From: Fimenecus sp964540535
GTDB taxonomy: Bacteria; Bacillota; Clostridia; Oscillospirales; Acutalibacteraceae
Reading direction: 5' to 3'
DNA: 35,107 bases
NCBI GenBank assembly: GCA_964540535.1
Contig: CAZIMO010000013.1
Coordinates: forward strand, 1-35,107
Shown here: piece after piece, positions 1 through 8,129 of the stretch
How the letters are laid out: each line of letters starts with the position of its first letter
How positions within the stretch are numbered: position 1 is the stretch's first letter
Program-made: the position numbers and the translations under genes
The notes under the pieces: generated by a model
Told to the model about the DNA's origin: nothing
What the model saw: the letters and a program-made list of their open reading frames with translations, nothing else
Databases searched by the model: none

Positions 1-542
1 TTATTGTTATCCGTAGACGGCTCTTCAGAAGAACTGCTTGTGTCTTTTTCGGTTGAAGTAGGCTTTTGGCTTATATCCGAACCTGAATTGCTGACATTGT
101 TTGTGTCTTTTCCGCTGTTTTTATCGCTGTCGTTGTCTTTATTCTTGTCGCTGTCCTTGTCTTTGTCTATTATGTTGCCAATTATTTCAGAGATAAACGA
201 AGGCTTTTTCGTGGTGGTTTCAACCGTGACTGCCTCGTAAACAGTTTCTCCCTCTTCGTCAGTAACCGCTTCGCCGTTTTCCTGAGTTATGGGAACTAAA
301 ACAGTTTCAGGTTCATTTGTATTCTGCAGTTTTATCGGAAGCGTTTTAACGCGATATACCGAAATAACAGATAAAGTAAAAACAAAAAATATTATGAGGC
401 AAACAACCCAAACCTTTTTATATAAAAAAACTTTGGGCTTTTTAGCGCTTGATTCCTTACGGCAGTTCAATACTGATGAACAGCTTAAACAAAAAGAAGC
501 TTCATCAGGCAATTCTGCACCGCAAAACTGACATTTCTTCAA
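1..542 (-). CDS. Zinc-ribbon, single-pass membrane protein (partial, runs off left edge)
   Basis: An open frame of 180 codons begins at a TTG at 542 and is still open at base 1, so the C-terminus lies outside the window. The TTG is chosen because AGAGGGG lies 7 bases upstream on the minus strand and a good promoter lies at 577-605. Residues 4-21 form a zinc ribbon (CQFC and CLSC, spaced C4, C7, C18, C21) of the type found at the N-terminus of many Firmicutes membrane proteins. A basic stretch is followed by one membrane helix at about residues 44-63, then an extracellular part that becomes a Lys/Asp/Asn/Ser-rich low-complexity linker (DKDKDSDKNKDNDSDKN). The architecture suggests a cytoplasmic zinc ribbon linked to an outer domain, which is not visible here. 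Function unknown; orientation is inferred. Confidence 0.8.
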   Translation of the reverse strand, partial: MKKCQFCGAELPDEASFCLSCSSVLNCRKESSAKKPKVFLYKKVWVVCLIIFFVFTLSVISVYRVKTLPIKLQNTNEPETVLVPITQENGEAVTDEEGETVYEAVTVETTTKKPSFISEIIGNIIDKDKDSDKNKDNDSDKNSGKDTNNVSNSGSDISQKPTSTEKDTSSSSEEPSTDNN

Positions 543-576
543 TAGTGACCCCTCTTTTTCACTAAAATACCTTTAA

Positions 577-605
577 ATAATACACTATATAACAGCGTTT
601 TTCAA
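577..605 (-). promoter_or_regulatory. Sigma-A type promoter for the zinc-ribbon gene
   Basis: On the minus strand TTGAAA (605-600) and TATTAT (582-577) are separated by exactly 17 bases. The -10 lies about 35 bases upstream of the TTG start at 542. Confidence 0.65.
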
Positions 606-623
606 TAATATTCCATAAAAAAC

Positions 624-677
624 CTATATGCTGACAGCATACTGGAAAATTTTCAAGTGTACTCTGTCGGCATATAG
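624..677. repeat. Long inverted repeat between divergent genes
   Basis: CTATATGCTGACAG (624-637) pairs with CTGTCGGCATATAG (664-677): 14 positions with one G-T wobble. The 26-base loop contains a second small palindrome, GAAAATTTTC (645-654). It sits between the minus-strand promoter at 577-605 and the plus-strand start at 744, with no T-tract on either side, so an operator or a cruciform-forming element is more likely than a terminator. Confidence 0.5.
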
Positions 678-743
678 AAATTACATTTATGTTAATTTAA
701 AATAGCTTATGTCACAAAATTAAAATACAGGAGAAATAACAAA

Positions 744-3473
744 ATGAAAGAAAAAACGTTATTGAAATCGATAATCAGTATAGCGCTTGTTGCTGCAATG
801 ATTATGAGTATTTTTACAGGTTGTAAAGGCAATAATTATGAACAAACAGGCGGAAAAGTTATCAATGGCACAGACGGTAAATCAGCTTATGAGCTTGCTA
901 AAGATAACGGATATGAGGGCACACTTGAACAGTGGCTTGCGTCTTTAGTCGGCGAAATTGGCAAAGAGGGCAAGTCTGCATATGACCTTGCAGTTGAAAA
1001 CGGTTATAAAGGCGATGTAACCGAATGGCTGAAATCTCTTGTAGGTACAAACGGTACAAACGGAACTAACGGAAAATCAGCCTATGAGCTCGCTGTTGAT
1101 AACGGTTATATGGGTAGCCTTTCAGAATGGAATAATGCTATTTTGAATCAAGTCGGACAGAATGGCAAAGACGGCGTTGACGGAAAAGATGGTGTCAACG
1201 GTAAAGATGGTTCTGACGGCAAATCAGCTTATGAGCTTGCTGTTGACAATGGATTTAACGGCACATTGGCAGAGTGGCTTGTTACACTTGAAGGCGAAAA
1301 CGGTAAAGATGGACTTAACGGTGCTGACGGTAAAGACGGAGTAAACGGAACTGATGGTAAATCGGCTTATGAACTCGCTGTCGAAGAAGGATATAACGGA
1401 ACTAAAGCCGAGTGGCTCGCTTCTCTTGTCGGAGAAGCAGGTGAAGCCGGTATAAACGGCGCAGACGGTAAATCGGCTTATGAATTAGCGCTTGATAATG
1501 GCTTTAACGGTTCTTTGCAAGATTGGCTTGAATCTCTTGTGGGAGAAAAGGGCGCAGACGGTAAAGATGGTGTCAACGGAACAAATGGTACTAACGGAAA
1601 AGACGGTGTTGACGGTAAAGACGGTGTTGACGGTAAAGACGGAAAATCCGCTTATGAACTTGCTGTTGAAAACGGCTATACAGGTACTGTTGCGGAATGG
1701 TTAACATCTCTTGTTGGAGAAAAAGGTGCTGACGGAAAAGACGGCATCAATGGCACAAACGGTGTAGACGGCAAAGATGGCGTCAACGGTGTAAACGGCA
1801 AAGACGGCGTTGATGGTAAAGACGGCAAATCAGCATACCAAATTGCTGTTGAAAAAGGCTACAAAGGCACAGAAGATGAATGGCTGGCATCTTTGGTAGG
1901 CAAAGACGGAAAAGACGGTGCAGACGGAGCGAATGGAACAAACGGCAAGTCGGCTTATGAAATCGCTGTTGAATATGGCTTTGCAGGCACAGAAGAAGAG
2001 TGGCTTGACTCGTTGAAAGGTACAGGCTCAGGCAGCGGTACTAATGGCAAGGACGGTGAAGACGGAAAATCGGCTTATCAAATTGCAGTTGATAACGGAT
2101 TTACGGGAACAGCTGCTGAATGGCTTGATTCTCTTAAAGGTACAAACGGTTCTAATGGTAAATCGGCTTATGACATTGCAGTTGACAATGGATTTGTCGG
2201 CAGTGAAACCGAATGGCTCGCATCTCTTGCAGGTGAGAACGGTGCTTATGGTGCAGATGGTAAATCTGCATTTGAACTTGCACAGAACAACGGATTTAAC
2301 GGCACATTGGCAGAGTGGCTTGATTCCTTAAAAGGTGCTGACGGTACAGACGGCAAGGACGGCAAAGACGGTCTTTCTGCATACGAGCTTGCTGTTGCAA
2401 ACGGATTCAGAGGCTCATTGACAGAATGGCTCGCATCACTTGTAGGTGCAAATGGAACTGACGGTAAATCAGCCTATGAGCTTGCAAAAGAAAACGGATA
2501 TAACGGCACATTGCAGGACTGGTTAGCTTCTCTTGTAGGCGCAGCAGGCAAAGACGGTGCATCTGCCTACGAGCTTGCAGTAACACACGGATATAAAGGT
2601 ACAGAAGCACAGTGGATTGCATCATTGACAGGCAAAAACGGTAAATCTGCCTATGAAATTGCTGTCGATCACGGTTATACAGGCACCGAGGCAGAATGGC
2701 TTAAATCTCTTGTCGGTGCTAAAGGCGAAAGCGGTGCAAACGGAACAAACGGTACTAACGGTGTGAACGGAACAGGTATTGCAAATACATATATCAATGC
2801 GGATAAGCACTTAATCGTCGTTCTTACTGACGGCACAGAAATAGACGCAGGTTATTTAGGAACAAATGATGCTCCTGTGAACACAAAATATACTGTTACA
2901 TTCAAGGATTATGACGGAACAGTATTGAAAATACAAACAGTAAATAACGGCGAAGCCGCAACAGCTCCTTCACAGCCTAACCGACCCGGATACACTTTCG
3001 TCAAATGGGATAAACCGTTTACAGGTGTTACAAGCGACTTGACTGTAACTGCTGTTTACCAAGAAATTACAGACCCGACAATCATTGTTGAGAGCGTAAC
3101 GGCAAAACCAGGGGATACCATAACGGTTAAGGTTAATATTAAGAATAATCCAGGTATTTTAGGTATGACATTTGCTATTGAATATGATGAAAGTGTTTTA
3201 ACTTTAACTAACACAGCAAACGGAACAGCAACCAAAAGCTTAACTTACCAAAAGCCCAGCCGCCTTGTCAGTGGATGTAATTTTGTTTGGTATGGTAGTG
3301 AAACCGGTGACGTAACAGACGGAACAGTACTGTTATTAACTTTTAAAGTTTCTGAGAGTGCAATCGGTACTACACCGATAACAGTAATTTGTTCTGATAA
3401 TGATAATTACGATTCTTCATATAATATGGTGGATTTAGCCGAAATAAACGGAGCCGTTACAATTTCGGCATAA
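744..3473 (+). CDS. Surface lipoprotein: 16 SAYELA-type repeats, InlB-type beta repeat, cohesin
   Basis: 909 residues. The signal peptide ends in lipobox FTGC (Cys27), so the protein should be lipid-anchored on the outer face. Residues 45 to about 675 hold 16 copies of a roughly 22-residue unit (consensus GKSAYELAVDNGYNGT followed by xxEWLxSL), separated by collagen-like Gly-X-X linkers (NGT, KDG, VDG) of varying length. A short segment (GTGIANTYINAD to about 712) follows. Next come an InlB B-type/Listeria-Bacteroides repeat at about 716-775 (ending GYTFVKWDKPFTG) and a cohesin-like domain at about 778-909, with NNPGILG and SGCNFVWYG. The start has AGGAG 9 bases upstream. The gene stops 25 bases before the next one, whose protein carries a paralogous cohesin, so the two are probably co-transcribed. 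Likely role: an extended anchored scaffold that displays a cohesin. The ligand is unknown. Confidence 0.88.
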   Translation: MKEKTLLKSIISIALVAAMIMSIFTGCKGNNYEQTGGKVINGTDGKSAYELAKDNGYEGTLEQWLASLVGEIGKEGKSAYDLAVENGYKGDVTEWLKSLVGTNGTNGTNGKSAYELAVDNGYMGSLSEWNNAILNQVGQNGKDGVDGKDGVNGKDGSDGKSAYELAVDNGFNGTLAEWLVTLEGENGKDGLNGADGKDGVNGTDGKSAYELAVEEGYNGTKAEWLASLVGEAGEAGINGADGKSAYELALDNGFNGSLQDWLESLVGEKGADGKDGVNGTNGTNGKDGVDGKDGVDGKDGKSAYELAVENGYTGTVAEWLTSLVGEKGADGKDGINGTNGVDGKDGVNGVNGKDGVDGKDGKSAYQIAVEKGYKGTEDEWLASLVGKDGKDGADGANGTNGKSAYEIAVEYGFAGTEEEWLDSLKGTGSGSGTNGKDGEDGKSAYQIAVDNGFTGTAAEWLDSLKGTNGSNGKSAYDIAVDNGFVGSETEWLASLAGENGAYGADGKSAFELAQNNGFNGTLAEWLDSLKGADGTDGKDGKDGLSAYELAVANGFRGSLTEWLASLVGANGTDGKSAYELAKENGYNGTLQDWLASLVGAAGKDGASAYELAVTHGYKGTEAQWIASLTGKNGKSAYEIAVDHGYTGTEAEWLKSLVGAKGESGANGTNGTNGVNGTGIANTYINADKHLIVVLTDGTEIDAGYLGTNDAPVNTKYTVTFKDYDGTVLKIQTVNNGEAATAPSQPNRPGYTFVKWDKPFTGVTSDLTVTAVYQEITDPTIIVESVTAKPGDTITVKVNIKNNPGILGMTFAIEYDESVLTLTNTANGTATKSLTYQKPSRLVSGCNFVWYGSETGDVTDGTVLLLTFKVSESAIGTTPITVICSDNDNYDSSYNMVDLAEINGAVTISA
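876..2770 (+). repeat. Coding tandem repeats (16 SAYELA units with Gly-X-X linkers)
   Basis: The DNA for residues 45 to about 675 of the lipoprotein is an imperfect tandem array. The Tyr/Ala/Trp-containing unit is conserved in protein, but codons vary (for example tcagcttatgagctt and tcggcttatgaactc), so the copies are old or have diverged at synonymous sites. The linkers range from 2 to about 11 Gly triplets. Unit length is not constant. Confidence 0.9.
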
Positions 3474-3498
3474 TACTTTAAAACAAGGAGGATAAGGC

Positions 3499-6400
3499 AT
3501 GAATAAAAGAATTATATCATTTCTTTTAGTATTTACTATATTACTTTCTTGTCTGCCGTTGAACGTTCTTGCAGTCGATAGCAATGCGTGTACTTTTAAC
3601 GTTGATAATGTATATGGCACGCCTGGTTCAATAGTAGATGTAGAGATTTCAATAGAAAATAACCCAGGAATTCTTGGAGCCAGTTTTTCTGTCGCATGGG
3701 ATAATGGATTGACACTTTTAAGGAGTGAGAGTGGGGCTGCATTTGCGGACTTAACTTATCAGCAACCAAGCAGCAATGCAAGTGGATGCAATTTTGTTTG
3801 GTATGGAAGTTCCATAAGCAGAATTACTGATGGGTGCATCTTAAAATTAAGTTTTGAAATCTCCAAAACGGCAAAAAATGCTGATACTTTCAACATTGAG
3901 ATTGATTGTGATAAGCGAGATATTATCGACCAAAACAAAAACAATGTTGAAGTTAATATTAAGAACGGCAGTGTACGAATTGTAACATATATGCCTGGTG
4001 ATGTAACAAGCGATAAGCGTATCAATACGCTCGATCTTATTAAACTCAGTCAGTACATATCTGATCGTGGCGTTGATCCGAACGGATATAACGCAGTAAT
4101 TAATGAAAGTGCGGCAGACGTTAACGATGACGGTAGAATTAATCCTCTTGACTTAATTCTTATCAGTCAATACATTTCTGATGGCTGTATCACTGATCCG
4201 AATGGATACAATGTAACATTAAAGCCATCAACACCAAAGTGTAAACATAGCAATATGGAGTTAACAGATGAAAAGAATGCTACTTGTACCGTAAACGGTA
4301 ATAAGGCATATTGGTATTGCTCAGAATGTAACAAATATTTCCTTGATGCAGCAGGTACAGCGGAAACAACATTAGAAGCAACTGTAATTTCTGCAAGTCA
4401 CAGCCTTATTTATGTTTCTGCTGTTGCCCCTACAACAGAAAAAGACGGAAATATTGAGCATTGGAAATGCAGCGTGTGCAACAAGTATTTTCTTGATGCA
4501 AGTGGAAAAAACGAAGTAACTGTAGATGAAGTGATAATTAAAAAACTTGTTAAAGATGAATCTACAATTGTATATAATCTTTACGGCTCTGATACATATC
4601 TTGCAAGTGTAGGTGTTGAAAATCCAAATCCGGAGAAGTTTGTTTCTGAAAAAGGCTTAGCTTTGAGTGATATAAATGGTCCAGAAGGATACACCTTTGC
4701 CGGTTGGCAGGATTCTTCTGGGAAAATCGTAACAGAAATCGCTCCTGGTATGTCAAGAACTATAAACTTGACAGCAACTTGGAGATTGGCAGAATACAGT
4801 ATTGATTTTCTTCCGACTTCAAATGCAGCAGAAGAAATAAGTGCAATGCCTACAAATGATGTTATATATACAACAAACAAAGGATTAACTCAAGGCGAAT
4901 TAAACAAATATACTCCTACTATTTCAGGCTACCGTTTTCTTGGTTGGTCAGATAAAAACGGAAATTTAATTAAAGAAATACCTAAAGGCACAACAGGCAC
5001 AGTTACTCTTTATGCAAACTGGGCAAGCGAGTGGAACAGAGCAGAAGCAATAAACCCCGCTAATTATGAAACACCGCTTATTTATGAGGAAGACGGCAAA
5101 TATATGTTTGCTTATCATATTGGTGAAATTAAAGATGTTGTGCTTGATGTAATGAGCGATACATACAAATTTACAGCTGGCGGACCTACAACAAAAGTAA
5201 CCGTATCATCAAATGAGACAATCGGTGAAACACAAGCTAACGCAGTTGCTGAAACAATTGCACAGGCTACAACAAAAACATCAACATGGTCACTTTCAAA
5301 GGATTGGAACAGCTTTAGCTCTGTCAGCCGAGGACACACTACGCAGAGCAGTGAATATTGCGATACTTACGATCAAACAATAAAAAGCGGATCGAAAAAC
5401 ATTTCGATTTCGGGAAATGAAGGCGGAACTTCGGAAAATACAGTTGATTGGGGCATTAATGCTAAAGTATACGGTAAAAACACAACTGAAGTCGAAGCAA
5501 ATGCAAAATTTCCGATAGAATGTGTAAATGTTGGAGTCGGTATAAAAAACACGACTGAAATCGGCGGAGAAATTTCGGGTCATTATAATAATACGACTGT
5601 AAATACAGGCTATTGGAATACAGCTGTTTCTTATGATGAAAGTGCTTCTTATAACAAAACATCATCAGTTTCATCCGGATACAGCAAAGCAGTTTGCGAT
5701 AATTATCAAATAGATAATTCATATTCACAAGGCGGCTCATCTTCGACGCAAGAAGCAGTTGCAGTTGCTAAAACTGAATCCGAAGAATATACTTCTTCAT
5801 TCTCTTATGTTACTGAAAAGACAGAAACAGTAACAAAAGAAGTTATATGGGATAAGGGTACAGAAGGCAGCTGGAGATATGTAAAAACGGGTAATGTGGC
5901 TGTTATTGCAACAGTGGTATATGATACAAAAACAAGTACCTATTCTGTATTTACACAAGGTATTCTAAGAGACGGCACACAAAGTGAAGGTTGGCAGAAA
6001 TCAATGGAAGGCGGAGATTTCAGTGATCACCAAAACTATGTAATTCCATTTGAAGTACCTGTATATGTTAATGACTATATTAATAATGCTGTAGGATATT
6101 CTAATGGTTTAGATGTTGATATTGAAACAGGTATTGTTAACGGATACTCAAAAGAAAATTCTAAAACAGACAAACACCTTCATATTCCTGATTATTTCAC
6201 ACAGGATAATGGTGACGGTACATACTCAATTGCAAAGATTAACGGCATTGCATCGGATGCTTTTAAAAACTGTAGAAATCTTGAATCTGTAAGACTTGGA
6301 AAGTATGTAACAGAAATCCCTAATAATGCATTTTCGGGCTGTATTTCTTTAAAAACTATTGACAGTTCAGCACTTACATCAATAGGAAACAATGCGTTTG

Positions 6401-7719
6401 CAAGTTGTACCTCTCTTGAGAATTATATCGTCGGAACATCGGTAAAAAGCTTGGGTGCAAGTGCATTTTCAAATGCTAAGTCGGTAACGGTTAATGCGTC
6501 TAATCCAATGGTTGCTGAAATGGCAATAAGCAGTGGAGCAAAAACATTGACAGTTAATTTAAACGCAATGCAAGAAGATACTCCAAGCACAGGTAAATTA
6601 GCTAATAAGGTTTTGCTGGTTGCAAATTCTACGGAAACATTTACACTTAACGGCAGAGATGCTGATGGCAATGCTAAAAATTACAGTAATATTCGTATTG
6701 AATCGAATGAGGCAAAGAATGTTACTATTAACGGTATGAACTTTGTGGATAATTCCGGCATAGTATTAAAGTTGATGGCAGAAAATCTTACTCTTAACGG
6801 TGTAAATATTGATGCTGCCCCCAATGCTGCTGTTGTTTTGAAGGCTAATAATACAAACATTGCATTGCAAGGCAAGTGTACTGTTTCAACAAATGGTGCG
6901 TTCGCAATTCTCGGCAAGAATATTTCTTTAAGTCGAGTTCCCGGATCAAATATTACAACATATTTAAGAGTGAATAGCGGTGATGTATATTCTTGCGGAA
7001 ATGTAGTGAATACATATGGCTATTTACAGCAGGCTGACGGTAGTAATATGACTGACAAAACTTCGCAAAGGATTGTTTCAATCAGCGAAGCGTCATATCA
7101 GCAGTTACTTAATGATTCAATGGATTGGGTATTGGAATCGGAAGTTCCCACAGGTGCAACCGTCATATCTGAAAAATGGACATATACGCTTCGTACGAAT
7201 ACAACATCAAGCTCATCAACTATGTCTGGCTGGACAAGATATGATAAAAAACGAACATCTTGGGGTCCAACACAGGGAGCGGTTTATTCTGATCCTTCGA
7301 ACGGCGAAAGAAATGTTTGGAGCGAACAGTATGTCACATCTACAACAACATATTATAATTATTATCATAGACATATCAATTCCACAAGTTGTTCCCCAAG
7401 TTATACGCAGGCTCAATGGGATGCTGGTCAGGTTCACCTGATCAAATTGACTTATCAGCTTGAATATAAAGGAACTTCATCAGAATCAAGTAAGAAACCA
7501 TATTATGGATATTATAAACTTGATGGTTGTCCCAATATTTGGTATCAATGTGCAACTTTTGAAACATATGAAAATACTTATGGTACTCGTTGGTATTATC
7601 AAGAACCTATTTACACTTATTATTTCTATAAAATGGAAAATAAGGAATCAGCAACTGAAGTTAAATCGTCAGATACAATATCCAATATTCAAAAATGGGT
7701 TAAGTATGTAGTTCAATAA
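3499..7719 (+). CDS. Large secreted cohesin-dockerin protein with beta repeats, putative aerolysin-like segment and LRRs
   Basis: 1406 residues; start preceded by a strong AAGGAGG. Signal peptide 1-26, cleaved after VLA. Order: cohesin-like domain at about 30-155 (NNPGILG, SGCNFVWYG), closely similar to the one ending the upstream lipoprotein; dockerin at about 165-238 with two calcium loops, the first degenerate (DVTSDKRINTLD) and the second canonical (DVNDDGRINPLD); two CxxC-containing repeats at about 240-345 (YCSECNKYFLDA and KCSVCNKYFLDA); InlB-like beta repeats at about 350-510 (GYTFAGW, GYRFLGW); a Ser/Thr/Asn-rich segment at about 514-860 reminiscent of ETX/MTX2 pore-formers; BspA-type leucine-rich repeats at about 900-1000 (SDAFKNCRNLESVRL); a beta-rich stretch; and a Trp/Tyr-rich C-terminal module at about 1195-1390. 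No sortase motif or C-terminal membrane segment is seen, so attachment is probably through the dockerin or cohesin. The exact function is unknown. Confidence 0.85.
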   Translation: MNKRIISFLLVFTILLSCLPLNVLAVDSNACTFNVDNVYGTPGSIVDVEISIENNPGILGASFSVAWDNGLTLLRSESGAAFADLTYQQPSSNASGCNFVWYGSSISRITDGCILKLSFEISKTAKNADTFNIEIDCDKRDIIDQNKNNVEVNIKNGSVRIVTYMPGDVTSDKRINTLDLIKLSQYISDRGVDPNGYNAVINESAADVNDDGRINPLDLILISQYISDGCITDPNGYNVTLKPSTPKCKHSNMELTDEKNATCTVNGNKAYWYCSECNKYFLDAAGTAETTLEATVISASHSLIYVSAVAPTTEKDGNIEHWKCSVCNKYFLDASGKNEVTVDEVIIKKLVKDESTIVYNLYGSDTYLASVGVENPNPEKFVSEKGLALSDINGPEGYTFAGWQDSSGKIVTEIAPGMSRTINLTATWRLAEYSIDFLPTSNAAEEISAMPTNDVIYTTNKGLTQGELNKYTPTISGYRFLGWSDKNGNLIKEIPKGTTGTVTLYANWASEWNRAEAINPANYETPLIYEEDGKYMFAYHIGEIKDVVLDVMSDTYKFTAGGPTTKVTVSSNETIGETQANAVAETIAQATTKTSTWSLSKDWNSFSSVSRGHTTQSSEYCDTYDQTIKSGSKNISISGNEGGTSENTVDWGINAKVYGKNTTEVEANAKFPIECVNVGVGIKNTTEIGGEISGHYNNTTVNTGYWNTAVSYDESASYNKTSSVSSGYSKAVCDNYQIDNSYSQGGSSSTQEAVAVAKTESEEYTSSFSYVTEKTETVTKEVIWDKGTEGSWRYVKTGNVAVIATVVYDTKTSTYSVFTQGILRDGTQSEGWQKSMEGGDFSDHQNYVIPFEVPVYVNDYINNAVGYSNGLDVDIETGIVNGYSKENSKTDKHLHIPDYFTQDNGDGTYSIAKINGIASDAFKNCRNLESVRLGKYVTEIPNNAFSGCISLKTIDSSALTSIGNNAFASCTSLENYIVGTSVKSLGASAFSNAKSVTVNASNPMVAEMAISSGAKTLTVNLNAMQEDTPSTGKLANKVLLVANSTETFTLNGRDADGNAKNYSNIRIESNEAKNVTINGMNFVDNSGIVLKLMAENLTLNGVNIDAAPNAAVVLKANNTNIALQGKCTVSTNGAFAILGKNISLSRVPGSNITTYLRVNSGDVYSCGNVVNTYGYLQQADGSNMTDKTSQRIVSISEASYQQLLNDSMDWVLESEVPTGATVISEKWTYTLRTNTTSSSSTMSGWTRYDKKRTSWGPTQGAVYSDPSNGERNVWSEQYVTSTTTYYNYYHRHINSTSCSPSYTQAQWDAGQVHLIKLTYQLEYKGTSSESSKKPYYGYYKLDGCPNIWYQCATFETYENTYGTRWYYQEPIYTYYFYKMENKESATEVKSSDTISNIQKWVKYVVQ

Positions 7720-7760
7720 AAAATCTCTTGGATTTCTGTGATATTCTTAACAGAGATTTT
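7720..7760 (+). terminator. Terminator after the surface-protein unit
   Basis: AAAATCTCT (7720-7728) pairs with AGAGATTTT (7752-7760), 9 perfect pairs around a 23-base loop, directly after the stop codon at 7719. The long loop makes it weaker than a classical terminator. Confidence 0.5.
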
Positions 7761-7771
7761 ATGGATGAAAT

Positions 7772-7803
7772 ATAACCGGAAGGGTTAAAAGCCTTTCGGT
7801 TAT
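7772..7803 (+). terminator. Second terminator-like hairpin
   Basis: ATAACCGGAAGG (7772-7783) pairs with CCTTTCGGTTAT (7792-7803): 12 positions including one G-T wobble, 8-base loop. No long T-tract follows, so it may act with the hairpin at 7720-7760 or stabilise the 3' end. Confidence 0.4.
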
Positions 7804-7845
7804 TACTGAACTTCAGCTAAAAAAATAATAAACTTGATATAATTT

Positions 7846-7879
7846 AACCGGCAGGGAACTTTTTTGTTCCCTGCCGGTT
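7846..7879. terminator. Strong bidirectional hairpin next to the tRNA 3' end
   Basis: AACCGGCAGGGAAC (7846-7859) and its perfect complement (7866-7879) form a 14-bp stem with a T6 loop. On the plus strand it is followed by TTTT. On the minus strand it begins 1 base beyond the tRNA CCA end, so it also fits as the tRNA terminator, although its minus-strand tail (TTAAATTAT) is only modestly T-rich. Confidence 0.7.
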
Positions 7880-7880
7880 T

Positions 7881-7956
7881 TGGAGCTGATAGTCGGACTC
7901 GAACCGACGACCTGCGCATTACGAATGCGCTGCTCTACCAACTGAGCCATATCAGC
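7881..7956 (-). tRNA. tRNA-Thr (anticodon CGU)
   Basis: Read on the minus strand this is a complete 76-base cloverleaf with encoded CCA. The acceptor pairs GCTGATA with TATCAGC, the D-stem is GCTC/GAGC, the anticodon stem is GCGCA/TGCGC with loop TTCGTAA (anticodon CGT, reading ACG), and the T-arm carries GGTTCGAGTCC. The discriminator is T, as expected for a bacterial threonine tRNA. Confidence 0.95.
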
Positions 7957-8001
7957 ATATTAATTTTAGTGAAAAGTGAAAAATGAATAGCGAACAGTTT
8001 T

Positions 8002-8020
8002 GGGTGGGAGACCCACACCC
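8002..8020. other. Short G/C hairpin in the tRNA spacer
   Basis: The 19 bases at 8002-8020 fold as GTGGG/CCCAC (8004-8008 with 8012-8016) plus outer G-C pairs. It follows the A-rich phrase GTGAAAAGTGAAAAATGAAT (7968-7987), a type of phrase I recall from repeated intergenic elements in clostridial genomes. No function is assigned. Confidence 0.3.
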
Positions 8021-8080
8021 GATTTGAAAATTTCAATGTTTGCTTTACGGCTCGGGTTCGTTATCCTTAACTACATCTAA

Positions 8081-8129
8081 AGACCTGCTCATTACGAATG
8101 AGCTGCACTACCAACTGTGCTACACAAGC
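8081..8129 (-). pseudogene. tRNA-Thr-like relic (5' two thirds conserved, T-arm lost)
   Basis: The minus strand aligns without gaps over 49 bases to the 5' part of the intact tRNA-Thr(CGU) at 7881-7956. The D-loop, the anticodon loop TTCGTAA and the following AGGTC are identical. The D-stem is GCAC/GTGC and the anticodon stem is GCTCA/TGAGC; both differ from the intact gene by paired, compensated changes. Beyond 8081 no T-arm (GGTTCRANNCC) and no partner for the 5' acceptor GCTTGTG is found on this strand. It is probably a decayed tRNA copy, or a tRNA-like element. Confidence 0.65.

Noticed and set aside
876..2770. Regularly spaced similar sequences that could be mistaken for a CRISPR array
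   Set aside because: They encode protein repeats in one open frame, and spacing and unit sequence vary too much for direct repeats with spacers.
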